A stretch of 64,000 bases of DNA from JALOOB01 sp040766655 (GCA_040766655.1 JAXGQB010000012.1:124001-188000); one strand, 5' to 3'; shown: positions 32,967 through 41,318, counted from the first letter of the stretch. Numbers and translations are program-made. Notes: a model not told the origin generated them from the sequence alone.

Positions 32967-33764
32967 GTGCAAGCGAGACTTAACGGCATGAAGATGGCCT
33001 ACCAGGAACGACGGCAGGTCGATCGGCCGGTGCTTCTGCTCGTGCACGGCTTCCCCCTCGACAGCCGCATGTGGGCGGCCCAACTGGACGGACTGGCCGC
33101 GGAGGCCCGGCTGATCGCGCCGGACCTGCGCGGCCACGGCCGATCCGACGCGCCGCCCGGACCCTACACGGTGGACGGGCACGCGGACGACCTGGCCGCA
33201 CTGCTGGACCTCCTGGGGATCGAGCGGGCTATCGTCGCGGGCTTGAGCATGGGCGGCTACGTGGCATTCGCCATGTGGCACCGCCACGCGGCACGCGTGG
33301 CCGGCCTCGCCCTGCTGGACACGCGTGCGGAGCCGGACACTCCCGCCGGCCGCGCGAACCGGGATGCCGGCATCGCCCTCATACGCGAGCGGGGCGTCCT
33401 GGCTGTGGCCGGCGATATGCTGCCCAAGGTGTTAGCGCCGTCCAGTCAGCGCGATGCCGGGTTGACGGAGCGCGTCCGCGCCATGATGGCGGACCAGCCG
33501 GCCTCGGGGATGATCGGTGCGCTCGCGGCCATGCGCGATCGGCCGGACAGCGTCCCCACCCTGGCCACCATCACCGTTCCGACCCTGGTTGCGGCCGGTG
33601 CGGATGACCAACTGACCCCGCCGGCCGATGCCCGCGCGATGGGGGCACGCATCCGAGGCGCGGAAGTGGCGATCATCCCGCAGGCAGGTCACCTCAGCCC
33701 GATGGAGAACCCCGCCGCGGTCAACGGGGCGCTCGTCGCGCTGATCCGCCGCGTGCGGCCGTAG
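32967..33764 (+). CDS. Alpha/beta hydrolase
   Basis: A 265-residue alpha/beta-fold hydrolase. LLLVHGFPLDSRMW gives the oxyanion-hole HGFP, DLRGHGRSD follows, the nucleophile elbow is GLSMGG (Ser), and the acid and base are likely in ADDQLTPP (Asp) and AGHLSPMENP (His). Resembles 3-oxoadipate enol-lactonase or esterase-type enzymes; substrate not assignable. GTG start with GAGGAGGGA upstream. Confidence 0.88.
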   Translation: MQARLNGMKMAYQERRQVDRPVLLLVHGFPLDSRMWAAQLDGLAAEARLIAPDLRGHGRSDAPPGPYTVDGHADDLAALLDLLGIERAIVAGLSMGGYVAFAMWHRHAARVAGLALLDTRAEPDTPAGRANRDAGIALIRERGVLAVAGDMLPKVLAPSSQRDAGLTERVRAMMADQPASGMIGALAAMRDRPDSVPTLATITVPTLVAAGADDQLTPPADARAMGARIRGAEVAIIPQAGHLSPMENPAAVNGALVALIRRVRP

Positions 33765-33785
33765 GCCGGCGTCCTGCCACCGGCC

Positions 33786-34304
33786 TCAAATCGGGTCCGC
33801 GAAGCGGATGATGAGCTGGTCGTCCGCGTCGTAGTGATAGGACAGGAAGAGCGGCGCCGCGCCCGCTGGCAGCGCCAGCATGCGCGGCAGTATAACGGGC
33901 AGATCGGACGCCATCTCCGCGGTGGGCAGGTCGTAGACGGATACCCACTCGAGGCTACCCTCCGGCGACTCGATGACGTCTTTGCCCTCTGCCCAGGCCA
34001 TGAAGACGAAGAAGAGGATGCCGATCTGCGGGTCGCCGCCATCCGCGTGCACCACCGCAGCGAGGCGCACGTCGTGCACGTCCAGCCCGGCCTCCTCGTG
34101 CACCTCGCGCACCACCGAGTGGAGCAGGTCCTCGCCGCGCTCCACGTGGCCGCCCAACCCGTTGTAGCGGTTGGCCCAGATGCGTTTGTGCGGCGCGCCC
34201 TTGAGCAGCAGCACCTCGTCGCCGTGGCGCACGAAACACAGGGTGCGCGGCACCACCTGGTAGCGATGGCGGCTGGCCGCCACGCCCTGTTCTTCACGTC
34301 CCAT
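33786..34304 (-). CDS. Nudix hydrolase
   Basis: A 172-residue Nudix protein with box GGHVERGEDLLHSVVREVHEEAGL (positions near 50-73), where the Glu residues bind Mg. It begins with PRTLCFVRHGDEVLLLKG, similar to MutT/8-oxo-dGTP or dihydroneopterin-triphosphate pyrophosphatases. It converges on the hydrolase gene and is followed upstream by aag and lexA, so a DNA-repair nucleotide-sanitising role is possible but not shown. Confidence 0.9.
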   Translation of the reverse strand: MGREEQGVAASRHRYQVVPRTLCFVRHGDEVLLLKGAPHKRIWANRYNGLGGHVERGEDLLHSVVREVHEEAGLDVHDVRLAAVVHADGGDPQIGILFFVFMAWAEGKDVIESPEGSLEWVSVYDLPTAEMASDLPVILPRMLALPAGAAPLFLSYHYDADDQLIIRFADPI

Positions 34305-34347
34305 CCCGAACTCCTTCCCCCGTGCCGGTCCACCGGCCCGCCCGGCG

Positions 34348-34962
34348 CTACGCGGCGCCCCGGGGCTGCCACACGAAGCGCCACGGCCGCAGCCGGGCCT
34401 CCTCGTCGCCGCCGATGCCGATGCGGGGCGTCGTCACGACCTCTTCGCCGGGCGCCGGCGCATCCGCCTCGATGAACAGCTCTCCGCGCAGGGTGAGATC
34501 CAGCCCGTTCTGCGCCAGGGAGACGCCCAGCGCCTGTGTAAGCTTGCCCGGCCCATCCGCCAGGCCGGCCAGCGGATCCCGGCGCGTGGCCTTCAGGGGG
34601 CCGCGGCGCGCCCGCATGACGTCCAGGCCCGCAAGGGGGATCACTCCGCGCAGAAGCACCGCGCCGGAGACGCCGTCGGCGTCCGTCACGACGTTCAGGC
34701 AGTGATGGTTCCCGTAGATGAAGTAAACGTAGGCGATGCCGGGTGGACCGTACATGATGCTGCTGCGCGGGGTGCGGCGGTATCCGTGGGACGCGGCATC
34801 GTCGGGCCCGCGATAGGCTTCCGTCTCGCAGATCCGCCCGGCCAGGCGCACCCCGTCGAGGATGCGCACGAGTCGCTGGCCCAGCAGCGCACGCGCAACC
34901 GCCACCGCATCCCCTGCGTAGAACGCGCGGGACAAGGTGGCGGAGACAGGATGCTGGACCAT
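34348..34962 (-). CDS. 3-methyladenine DNA glycosylase (AAG/MPG type)
   Basis: A 204-residue alkyladenine glycosylase that excises alkylated purines. Key segments: GRICETEAYRGPDDAASHGYRRTPRS (catalytic Glu and the flipping Tyr), IMYGPPGIAYVYFIYGNHHCLNVVT and LLRGVIPLAGLDVMRARR, all family hallmarks. The ATG at 34962 gives the normal length and sits 13 bases after the lexA stop; a TTG at 35001 would overlap lexA. Being in the lexA operon suggests damage-inducible expression. Confidence 0.92.
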   Translation of the reverse strand: MVQHPVSATLSRAFYAGDAVAVARALLGQRLVRILDGVRLAGRICETEAYRGPDDAASHGYRRTPRSSIMYGPPGIAYVYFIYGNHHCLNVVTDADGVSGAVLLRGVIPLAGLDVMRARRGPLKATRRDPLAGLADGPGKLTQALGVSLAQNGLDLTLRGELFIEADAPAPGEEVVTTPRIGIGGDEEARLRPWRFVWQPRGAA

Positions 34963-34975
34963 CTCGCCGGAGGCG

Positions 34976-35605
34976 TCAGGGCAGCTGGCGAACGACGGCA
35001 ATCACCTTGCCCTGGATGTCCAGCTGGTCCGCCGCAACGTAGATCGGCTCGTACTTGGGATTGGCCGGCTGCAGGCGCACGCGGCTGCCCTCCGGGTAAT
35101 AGTACTTGAGCGTCGTCTCTTCCCGGTCGCGAATCCAGGCCACGATCATCTCGTGCGGCTGCGCGGTGGTCTGATGCCGGATCACCACCCAGTCGCCGTC
35201 GTTGACCAGCGCATCGATCATCGAATCTCCCCGGACCTGCAGCGTATAGACATCCGTGGGATCGCCAACCAGGTCCGCGGTCAGGGTGAGCGTTTCACCC
35301 GCGTATGGATTGTCCTGCTGGCCGAACGCGGCCAGCGGCTGGCCGGCGGCGATGTTGCCGAACTTGTGCACCTCCACCGTTCGCCCGAAGTTCGGACCGT
35401 CCTTGAGGCGCAGGCCGCGGGAGACCTCCTGGCTGCGCTCCAGGTAGCCTTTCTCCTGGAGTCGTTCGAGGTTGTACTTGACCACCGACGTCGAGGGAAT
35501 GCCGACATCCTTGCCGATCTCCCGGATGGTCGGAGGGTACTTGTGCTCCTCGAGATACCTCCGTATGAAGTCAAGCATGCGTTGCTGCCGGTCAGATAGG
35601 GTCAT
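34976..35605 (-). CDS. lexA: LexA repressor
   Basis: A 209-residue SOS repressor/autoprotease. The N-terminal winged helix reads TIREIGKDVGIPSTSVVKYNLERLQEKGYL. The cleavage site is Ala-Gly in NIAAGQPLAAFG, the nucleophile Ser is in VRGDSMIDALV and the general-base Lys in TTLKYYYPEG. The ATG at 35605 has AGGAGG six bases upstream. Its promoter has a GAAC-N4-GTTC palindrome between the -35 and -10 boxes, so it is surely autoregulated. aag follows in the operon. Confidence 0.97.
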   Translation of the reverse strand: MTLSDRQQRMLDFIRRYLEEHKYPPTIREIGKDVGIPSTSVVKYNLERLQEKGYLERSQEVSRGLRLKDGPNFGRTVEVHKFGNIAAGQPLAAFGQQDNPYAGETLTLTADLVGDPTDVYTLQVRGDSMIDALVNDGDWVVIRHQTTAQPHEMIVAWIRDREETTLKYYYPEGSRVRLQPANPKYEPIYVAADQLDIQGKVIAVVRQLP

Positions 35606-35651
35606 GTCCAGCCTCCTGTGTAGTTCCAACACGAAACTTTGTTCTGTCTAC

Positions 35652-35679
35652 ATTATATTGAACAATTGTTCATTGTCAA
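35652..35679 (-). promoter_or_regulatory. lexA promoter with LexA-type operator in the spacer
   Basis: On the minus strand TTGACA (35674-35679), a 16-base spacer and TATAAT (35652-35657), both exact consensus. The spacer holds the 14-bp perfect palindrome TGAACAATTGTTCA (35659-35672), which fits the Gram-positive LexA box pattern GAAC-N4-GTTC. Bound LexA would block RNA polymerase directly. Confidence 0.9.
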
Positions 35680-35746
35680 GTCCCGAAAAATGATGGCGCT
35701 CGCCGGACCTGTATGGTAGAATGACCGAAGGTAGGAGCTGAAGCCC

Positions 35747-36691
35747 GTGAACGAGATCAGTGCGTTTGCTGAGCGGGTCACCCGCAACGTGGAGCGCGTC
35801 ATCATCGGCCAGCGCGAGGCGATCGAATTGATCCTCGCGGCCCTGCTGTGCGACGGCCACGTGCTCATCGAGGACGTGCCGGGGGTCGGGAAGACAATGC
35901 TGGCGCGCGCCATCGCCGGCTCGCTGGGCGTCAAGTTCCGCCGGCTGCAATGCACCCCCGACCTGCTGCCCAACGACGTCACCGGCGTGTCGGTCTACGA
36001 CCAGCAGGCCGGCCGGTTCGAGTTCATCCCCGGCCCCGCGTTCACCAACATCCTCCTTGCCGACGAGATCAACCGCGCCACGCCGCGCACGCAATCCGCG
36101 CTCCTCGAATGCATGGGGGAACGCCAGGTGACCGTCGACGGGGTCACGCGTACGTTGCCGCAGCCCTTCATCGTGCTGGCCACGCAGAACCCGATCGAGT
36201 ACGAGGGCACCTTTCCCCTGCCGGAGGCACAGCTGGACCGCTTCCTCATCAAGCTGCGGCTGGGCTACCTCGATGCGCAGGCAGAGGGCGACATGCTGCT
36301 CAGGCTGCAGCGGCAGCACCCGATCGAGGAGATCGAGCCGGTCTTCCCGGGCGAGCAGCTGCCGGGGCTCGGGCGGCTGGCGTGGGAGGTCCACGTGGAC
36401 GACACGGTGCGGGACTACATCGTGCGCCTGGTGCAGGCGACGCGCGGCCATCCCGACCTTTTACTGGGCGCGAGCCCGCGCGGCGGGCTCGCGCTCTTCA
36501 AGATGGCCCAGGCTTGGGCCGCACTGCACGGGCGAGACTACGTCCTGCCCGACGACATCAAGCGACTCGCACCGCTGACCCTGGCGCACCGCTGCCTGGT
36601 GCACCCGGAGAGTGCGCTGCGCGGCCGCCACGCCGCGGCCATCGTCGCCGAACTGCTCGAACAGGTCCCCCTGGACCTCGATAAGGCCTGA
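35747..36691 (+). CDS. MoxR-type AAA+ ATPase
   Basis: A 314-residue MoxR-family chaperone ATPase. Walker A is EDVPGVGKTM, Walker B NILLADEINRATPRTQSALLECM, sensor 1 IVLATQNPIEYEGTFPLPEAQLDRF, and sensor 2 near GASPRGGLALFKMAQ. MoxR proteins help mature protein complexes, often next to DUF58 and transglutaminase/DUF4129 genes, as here. GTG start with AGGAG upstream. rsmI begins one base after its stop. Confidence 0.92.
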   Translation: MNEISAFAERVTRNVERVIIGQREAIELILAALLCDGHVLIEDVPGVGKTMLARAIAGSLGVKFRRLQCTPDLLPNDVTGVSVYDQQAGRFEFIPGPAFTNILLADEINRATPRTQSALLECMGERQVTVDGVTRTLPQPFIVLATQNPIEYEGTFPLPEAQLDRFLIKLRLGYLDAQAEGDMLLRLQRQHPIEEIEPVFPGEQLPGLGRLAWEVHVDDTVRDYIVRLVQATRGHPDLLLGASPRGGLALFKMAQAWAALHGRDYVLPDDIKRLAPLTLAHRCLVHPESALRGRHAAAIVAELLEQVPLDLDKA

Positions 36692-36692
36692 G

Positions 36693-37394
36693 ATGCTGTA
36701 CCTCGTCGCCACTCCGATCGGCAACCTGGGCGATATCACGGTTCGTGCGCTGGAGATCCTGCGCAGCGTCGATGTGATCGCCAGCGAAGACACGCGTAGA
36801 ACAGGCATTCTACTCAAGCACTACGACATCGCTAAGCCGCAGATCGCGTTTCACGAACACAACGAGGATCGCGCGGGAGAGCGGATCATGGGCCTGCTGG
36901 CGCAGGGCAAGTCCGTGGCCGTGGTGAGCGAGGCCGGCACGCCCGGCATCTCGGATCCGGGCTACAGCATCCTGCGCCGAGCGATCGAGGCCGGAGAGGA
37001 GGTGAGCATGGCGCCCGGACCGGCCGCGGCCATCATGGCCGTGGTGCTGTCGGGGCTGCCGGTCCACAGCTTCACCTATCGCGGCTTCGCGCCGCACAAG
37101 GGCGGCCCGCGGCGGCGCTTTCTCCAGGTGGACCAGGCTTCGCCCCACACGCTGGTCTTCTACGAAAGCCCCTACCGCGTGCAGTCCTTCCTGGAAGATG
37201 CGCTGGCCGTGTATGGGGACCGGCCCGCGGCACTCGCACACGAGCTGACGAAGCTATACGAGTCGATCCACCGGGGAACCCTCAGCGAGCTGCTAGCCGA
37301 GGTGCAGGTAACGCGCCCCCGGGGAGAATACGTCATCGTGATCGGGGGTGCGCCGCGCGGCGCGGGGGAGTCGTCCACACCGGATGATCCGTGA
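36693..37394 (+). CDS. rsmI: 16S rRNA 2'-O-ribose C1402 methyltransferase RsmI
   Basis: A 233-residue SAM-dependent tetrapyrrole-methylase-fold enzyme that methylates C1402 of 16S rRNA. It starts MLYLVATPIGNLGDITVRAL, and has ASEDTRRTGILLKHY, VSEAGTPGISDPGY and APGPAAAIMAVVLSGLP, all family signatures. It is wedged within a MoxR-DUF58-DUF4129 operon, where it is not a usual partner: the gap to moxR is one base and it overlaps the DUF58 gene by four. Confidence 0.95.
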   Translation: MLYLVATPIGNLGDITVRALEILRSVDVIASEDTRRTGILLKHYDIAKPQIAFHEHNEDRAGERIMGLLAQGKSVAVVSEAGTPGISDPGYSILRRAIEAGEEVSMAPGPAAAIMAVVLSGLPVHSFTYRGFAPHKGGPRRRFLQVDQASPHTLVFYESPYRVQSFLEDALAVYGDRPAALAHELTKLYESIHRGTLSELLAEVQVTRPRGEYVIVIGGAPRGAGESSTPDDP

Positions 37395-38611
37395 TCATGT
37401 CCGAGCTGCCGATCGTCCTCCTCCTCTTCCTCGTACTGGCCATCCTGCTCCGGATGGACATCATCTTCTACATCGTCTACGTGCTGACAGGCGTCTACGC
37501 GCTGTCGCGGCATTGGGCAGCGCGCAGCCTCGCCATGCTGCAGGTCGAGCGCCGCTTCACGGACCACATCTTCACCGGTGAGACGGCCACCGTCCGGATC
37601 ACCGTGCGCAATCGCAGCCGGCTGCCCGTGCCCTGGGTCCGGTTCGACGAAGCCGCGCCCGCGGAGGTGTCCAGCGAGGGCACGCTGATGCAGGCGTTCG
37701 CGCTCGGCCCGAAGGACGATATCACGCTGGCCTACGAGCTGTGGGGGCGGCAGCGCGGCGTTTATCCCATCGGTCCCGGCCAGGTGTCGACGGGCGATCT
37801 GTTCGGGTTCGGCGAGGCGAAAGGGACGGCACACGAACCACGCCGCCTGGTGGTGTACCCGCGCGTGATCCCCCTGGCAGCGGCTCCCCTGACCTCTAAC
37901 GCGCCTTACGGCGTCATCCGCAGCCGGCAGCCCATCTTTGCCGACCCGACGCGCGTGGCGGGGGTGCGCGATTACCAGGCGGGCGATCCTCTGCACTCGG
38001 TCAACTGGAAGACCAGCGCGCGCGCGGGCAGGCTGCAGGTCAGGAAGACGGAGCCGGCGGTCTCCCTGACCACGCTGATCTGCCTGGACCTGAACGCGGC
38101 CGCGTACTCCCGCCACCTGCGCTCCGCAGCGACCGAATGGGCCGTCGTCGTTGCTGCCTCGCTGGCCAACTACCTGGTGGGGCAACGCCAGGAGGTGGGC
38201 GTCGGCAGCAACGGCCGCGATGCACTGACCGGCCGCGCCACCTGGACAATTCGGCCGCGTCCCGGGCGGCTGCACCTCATGAAGTCGCTGGAGTGGCTGG
38301 CACGCGTCCAGCCATCCGAATCGCCGGCCTTCGCCGAGTGGCTGCCCGCGGCCACGGTTGATCTGCCCTGGGGCACGACGGTGATTGCCGTCACGGCAAC
38401 GGGGGACGAGGCCACGTGTCGCACCCTGCACGGGCTGCGCCGCGCGGGCCTGAATCCCGTGCTCGTAGCGGTCGAGGCACATGCGCACTTCGGGTTGATC
38501 GCGGAGCGATGCCGGCGCCTCGGCATCACCGCTTTCGAGCTCGCGGATGAAAACGCGCTGCGGCGTTGGCAGCTGCCCCGCACCGCCGCGCCTGCAGGGG
38601 TGCGGCCATGA
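37391..38611 (+). CDS. DUF58-domain protein
   Basis: A 406-residue membrane-anchored protein of the DUF58 family, typical MoxR partners. Two N-terminal hydrophobic segments (LPIVLLLFLVLAILL and IIFYIVYVLTGVYAL) precede a beta-rich region (ATVRITVRNRSRLPVPWVRF) and the DUF58 core (GVRDYQAGDPLHSVNWKTSARAGRLQVRKTE), followed by a von Willebrand A-like fold (TTLICLDLNAAAYS). GTG at 37391 overlaps the rsmI stop; an ATG two codons on is an alternative. Confidence 0.88.
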   Translation: MIMSELPIVLLLFLVLAILLRMDIIFYIVYVLTGVYALSRHWAARSLAMLQVERRFTDHIFTGETATVRITVRNRSRLPVPWVRFDEAAPAEVSSEGTLMQAFALGPKDDITLAYELWGRQRGVYPIGPGQVSTGDLFGFGEAKGTAHEPRRLVVYPRVIPLAAAPLTSNAPYGVIRSRQPIFADPTRVAGVRDYQAGDPLHSVNWKTSARAGRLQVRKTEPAVSLTTLICLDLNAAAYSRHLRSAATEWAVVVAASLANYLVGQRQEVGVGSNGRDALTGRATWTIRPRPGRLHLMKSLEWLARVQPSESPAFAEWLPAATVDLPWGTTVIAVTATGDEATCRTLHGLRRAGLNPVLVAVEAHAHFGLIAERCRRLGITAFELADENALRRWQLPRTAAPAGVRP

Positions 38612-40314
38612 CACGGCCCGCCGCACCCATCCCCAGCGTCGCCGACTACCAGGATGAGGACTGGGCGGCCGGCTTCTTTCGCGTCGTGCTCATAGTGCTC
38701 CTGGCCGCGAGCCTGACGGCTGGTCCGATGCTGATCCGGCAGGCATTCGGCGGCGGCTGGCCGTCGTATCTCATCACGCTTTCGGCGGCAGTGGGCGCAG
38801 AGGCGGTGCTTACCACGCGCATCCTGGGCCAGCCGTCGTCGCGCAGCCGCAGCCGCGCAGCAGTGCGCCTCGGCGAGATGACGATCATCCTGATCCTCGC
38901 ACGGATCGCGGTGTGGTTGCTGGTCGAGGGCCTGCCTGGTCCTCGTGCGGTCGCGTCGTGGCTCATGCAACCGGGCCGCTTCTTCACGGGCGAATTCATC
39001 TTCGCGGGCGGCGTACTGCTCTTCGCCTGGTCCACCGCGGCCAGCATGGCCGCCGATCTTCAGGCCCTGGCGATCCGGCCGGACGAGGTCGCCGCACGCA
39101 CCTGGCGAGGCTGGAACAGCGCCAAAAGCGAGCTGCGCGTGCCCCTGGCCCTGTCACGCGTGGAGATCCTGCAGCGTTTCGCGGTGCGCTGGATCGGGCT
39201 GGGCGCGCTGCTGGTGGTCTGCGCGGCCATCACCCGCGTCGCGGTGACGACCGATGACCGGGGCATCCTCCGCATCGGGCTGCGCGGGCTCGGCCTCTCC
39301 CCCGAGGCGACCGCGGCGCTGGTCTGCTACTTCATCGCGGGCCTGCTCCTGCTGAGCCACGGTCGTCTCGCAGCGCTGCGCGGAGCCTGGTACAACCAGG
39401 AGGTCGACATACGCGGCCCGCTGATCGCGCGCTGGCACAGGAGCAGCACGGCCCTCGTGGTCCTGATCGCGCTGGGCGCGCTGCTGCTGCCGCTCGGCGC
39501 GACCAGTTGGCTGGCCGGGCCGCTCGCCTGGGTGATCGCGCTGCTCGCCCGCATCGCGTTGGTCATCGTCTACCTCGCCGGCGCGCTGTTCACCCTGCTC
39601 ATGAACGCATTCGGTGCGCTGTTCGGGGTCAGCGAGGAGGCAGCGCCCCCTGCAACCCCCGCACCGGCGCCCGCAGCCCCGACCCCGCCGGAGATCGCCG
39701 TCCAGCTGCCGCCGTGGCTTGGCGGAGCGCTGCTGTGGCTGACGCTCGCGGTGGTGGTCGGCGTCCTGCTCCTCAACCTGATTCGGACGAGCGGTCTGTT
39801 GGACGGGCCGCTCGGGGAGCGCCTCAGGCGGCTGCGCTTCTGGTGGCGCGCACGCCGCGTGCGCCTCAACCGCGCGGTTTCGACGCAGTTCAAGCAGCTT
39901 CGCAGGCGACTGAGGCTGCCGGGAACCCCCCTCGGGCGTCCGGCTGCGCCGCGTGCCGCCCTGCGCCGCGGCCACCTTCCCCGCGATCGGGTGCGGCAGT
40001 ACTATCTGCGGGCGGTCGAACAGGCCGCACAGGAGGGCGCACCGCGACCCGCGCACAAGACGCCGCTCGAGTACGCCCGCGACCTGGAGGCGACCTGGCC
40101 CGAAGCGGAGACGGACGTCACCGATCTGACGGCATCGTTCCTAGACGCGCGCTACACCGCGCATGATATCGGGGAGACGGCGGCTGCAGACGCCGAAAAT
40201 GCATGGCGCCGCCTCGTCCGTGCGCTCCGCGGGAGCCCCAACCCCCAGTCCAGCGGGAGCCCGGCGCGAGCCCCTGCCGGGGACCCTGGCGGGGGGTCGG
40301 AAGAAGGGGGGTAA
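38608..40314 (+). CDS. Large membrane protein with C-terminal DUF4129-like domain
   Basis: A 568-residue protein with roughly eight transmembrane helices in residues 25-350, a Pro/Ala linker (EEAAPPATPAPAPAAPTPPEI), a further helix near residues 385-405 and a soluble tail. The tail has YYLRAVEQAAQEG and KTPLEYARDLEATWPEAETDVTDLTASFLDARY, the pattern of DUF4129 domains that follow transglutaminase modules. No transglutaminase domain is present here. The ATG overlaps the DUF58 stop. Likely works with MoxR and DUF58 at the membrane; exact role unknown. Confidence 0.85.
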   Translation: MTRPAAPIPSVADYQDEDWAAGFFRVVLIVLLAASLTAGPMLIRQAFGGGWPSYLITLSAAVGAEAVLTTRILGQPSSRSRSRAAVRLGEMTIILILARIAVWLLVEGLPGPRAVASWLMQPGRFFTGEFIFAGGVLLFAWSTAASMAADLQALAIRPDEVAARTWRGWNSAKSELRVPLALSRVEILQRFAVRWIGLGALLVVCAAITRVAVTTDDRGILRIGLRGLGLSPEATAALVCYFIAGLLLLSHGRLAALRGAWYNQEVDIRGPLIARWHRSSTALVVLIALGALLLPLGATSWLAGPLAWVIALLARIALVIVYLAGALFTLLMNAFGALFGVSEEAAPPATPAPAPAAPTPPEIAVQLPPWLGGALLWLTLAVVVGVLLLNLIRTSGLLDGPLGERLRRLRFWWRARRVRLNRAVSTQFKQLRRRLRLPGTPLGRPAAPRAALRRGHLPRDRVRQYYLRAVEQAAQEGAPRPAHKTPLEYARDLEATWPEAETDVTDLTASFLDARYTAHDIGETAAADAENAWRRLVRALRGSPNPQSSGSPARAPAGDPGGGSEEGG

Positions 40315-40338
40315 GTGGCAAGAACAGGCGACTTGTTT

Positions 40339-40367
40339 TTGACACCATAATCAGCTTAGGCTATACT
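40339..40367 (+). promoter_or_regulatory. rpsU promoter
   Basis: TTGACA (40339-40344), a 17-base spacer and TATACT (40362-40367). Transcription should start near 40374, about 215 bases before the rpsU ATG. Confidence 0.82.
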
Positions 40368-40373
40368 GCGGTC

Positions 40374-40540
40374 GGCCCAATATCCCACACGTGTCCCTGA
40401 CAGGAGCGCGGATGGCCTGAGCGAAAGAAAGTAGTGCACGACATGGAGTGAGCCGGTGCGCCGGCGACCACAGTCACCATGTTTGTGGGCGATTCTGGTA
40501 CAGGCAAGCAAAGGGCCTCACCTGGCGGTGAGGCTTCCTT
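40374..40540 (+). ncRNA. Structured leader or small RNA ahead of rpsU
   Basis: The 217-base leader has pairings that can be drawn by eye: CCCACA near 40390 with TGTGGG near 40485; ACATGG with CCATGT enclosing a GCCGG-TGCG-CCGGC hairpin; a short CCTG-A-CAGG hairpin. It ends with a stem GCCTCACC (40515-40522)/GGTGAGGC (40527-40534) flanked by AAGG and CCTT and followed by TTCCTTGTT, which looks like a terminator or attenuator. It has no long open frame. It matches no Rfam class I know, and was not recognised as SRP, RNase P or tmRNA. Confidence 0.5.
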
Positions 40541-40590
40541 GTTAAGGCGATGAGTGTGTGAAGTGCTGACGGGGGGAAGGAGGTGAGTTC

Positions 40591-40803
40591 ATGGCAACCG
40601 TGTCATTGCGAGCTGGGGAGTCCCAGGAGTCGCTGCTCAAGCGCTTCCGCAAGGAAGTGATGAAGGAGCGCATCCTGCCCACCGTGCGTAAGAAGCGATG
40701 GTTCACGCCGCCCAGTGAACTGCGGCGCTTGAAGAAGCAGAAGGCGATTCGGAAGGCGCGACAGGCGCAGCGTCGTCGCGAGGGTCGCGAGAGCATGCGC
40801 TGA
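40591..40803 (+). CDS. rpsU: Ribosomal protein bS21
   Basis: A 70-residue basic protein of the 30S subunit, needed for correct start-site binding. The S21 core is ESQESLLKRFRKEVMKERILPTVRKKRWF followed by a basic tail (RLKKQKAIRKARQAQRRREGRESMR). GGAAGGAGGTG lies six bases before the ATG. It has its own promoter and a structured leader, and is followed by a hairpin before infA. Confidence 0.95.
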   Translation: MATVSLRAGESQESLLKRFRKEVMKERILPTVRKKRWFTPPSELRRLKKQKAIRKARQAQRRREGRESMR

Positions 40804-40832
40804 GCCTGCTGGCTGCATGTATGTCAATAGAG

Positions 40833-40857
40833 GTCGCCGGTCCGTTGGGCCGGCGAC
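40833..40857 (+). terminator. Hairpin between rpsU and infA
   Basis: GTCGCCGG (40833-40840) pairs with CCGGCGAC (40850-40857), followed by only three T. It may end part of the rpsU transcripts and so set the rpsU to infA ratio. Confidence 0.55.
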
Positions 40858-40878
40858 TTTACCAGAAAGTGAGAAGGG

Positions 40879-41118
40879 ATGACCAAACAAGAGGATAAGC
40901 TGACCCTCGACGGCAAGGTTACGGAAGCACTTCCGAACACGACTTTCCGGGTGAAGCTCGAAAACGGCCCTGAGGTGCTCGCGTACCTGTCCGGCAAGAT
41001 GCGGAAGTACTACATTCGCGTCCTGCTCGGAGACCGGGTGCGTGTCGAGTTGTCGCCGTACGATCTGACTAAGGGACGAATCGTGTATCGCCACCGCAAT
41101 CCAACCGGACCGGTGTAA
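40879..41118 (+). CDS. infA: Translation initiation factor IF-1
   Basis: A 79-residue OB-fold protein that binds the 30S A site. LTLDGKVTEALPNTTFRVKLENG, LAYLSGKMRKYYIRVLLGDRVRVELSPYDLTKGRIVYRH are the standard sequence. Located with rpsU rather than within the large ribosomal-protein cluster. AGAAGGG precedes the ATG. Confidence 0.97.
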   Translation: MTKQEDKLTLDGKVTEALPNTTFRVKLENGPEVLAYLSGKMRKYYIRVLLGDRVRVELSPYDLTKGRIVYRHRNPTGPV

Positions 41119-41218
41119 GGACGAGAGCGGCTTTCCTGCGCGCTAGATAATAACAAACTGGCGCGCCCATATGATGTGCTGATAATGACAAAACGCACTG
41201 AGGATTGACAGGGCGTGC

Positions 41219-41224
41219 TATAAT
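41219..41224 (+). promoter_or_regulatory. -10 box ahead of the parS/methyltransferase region
   Basis: TATAAT at 41219-41224 sits after a TTGACA only 8 bases upstream, so the true -35 box is unclear. A start near 41231 would give an approximately 90-base leader. Confidence 0.5.
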
Positions 41225-41248
41225 GATGTCGCAGAAACGCAAGCCTGA

Positions 41249-41275
41249 ATGGGCGGTGGGTTAGCCACCGCCCAT
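41249..41275 (+). terminator. Strong hairpin in the leader before parS
   Basis: ATGGGCGGTGG (41249-41259) and CCACCGCCCAT (41265-41275) form an 11-bp stem with a GTTAG loop, followed by TTGTG. It may be an attenuator of the methyltransferase transcript, or end read-through. Confidence 0.55.
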
Positions 41276-41318
41276 TTGTGTCTGATACGTAGAAGGGTCT
41301 GACAGGACTTGTAACTGG

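Noticed and set aside
40374..40540. The rpsU leader as a tRNA, SRP RNA or 6S RNA.
   Set aside because: There is no cloverleaf, no SRP Alu/GNAR tetraloop, and no single long bulged hairpin as in 6S RNA; it therefore stays an unassigned structured leader.
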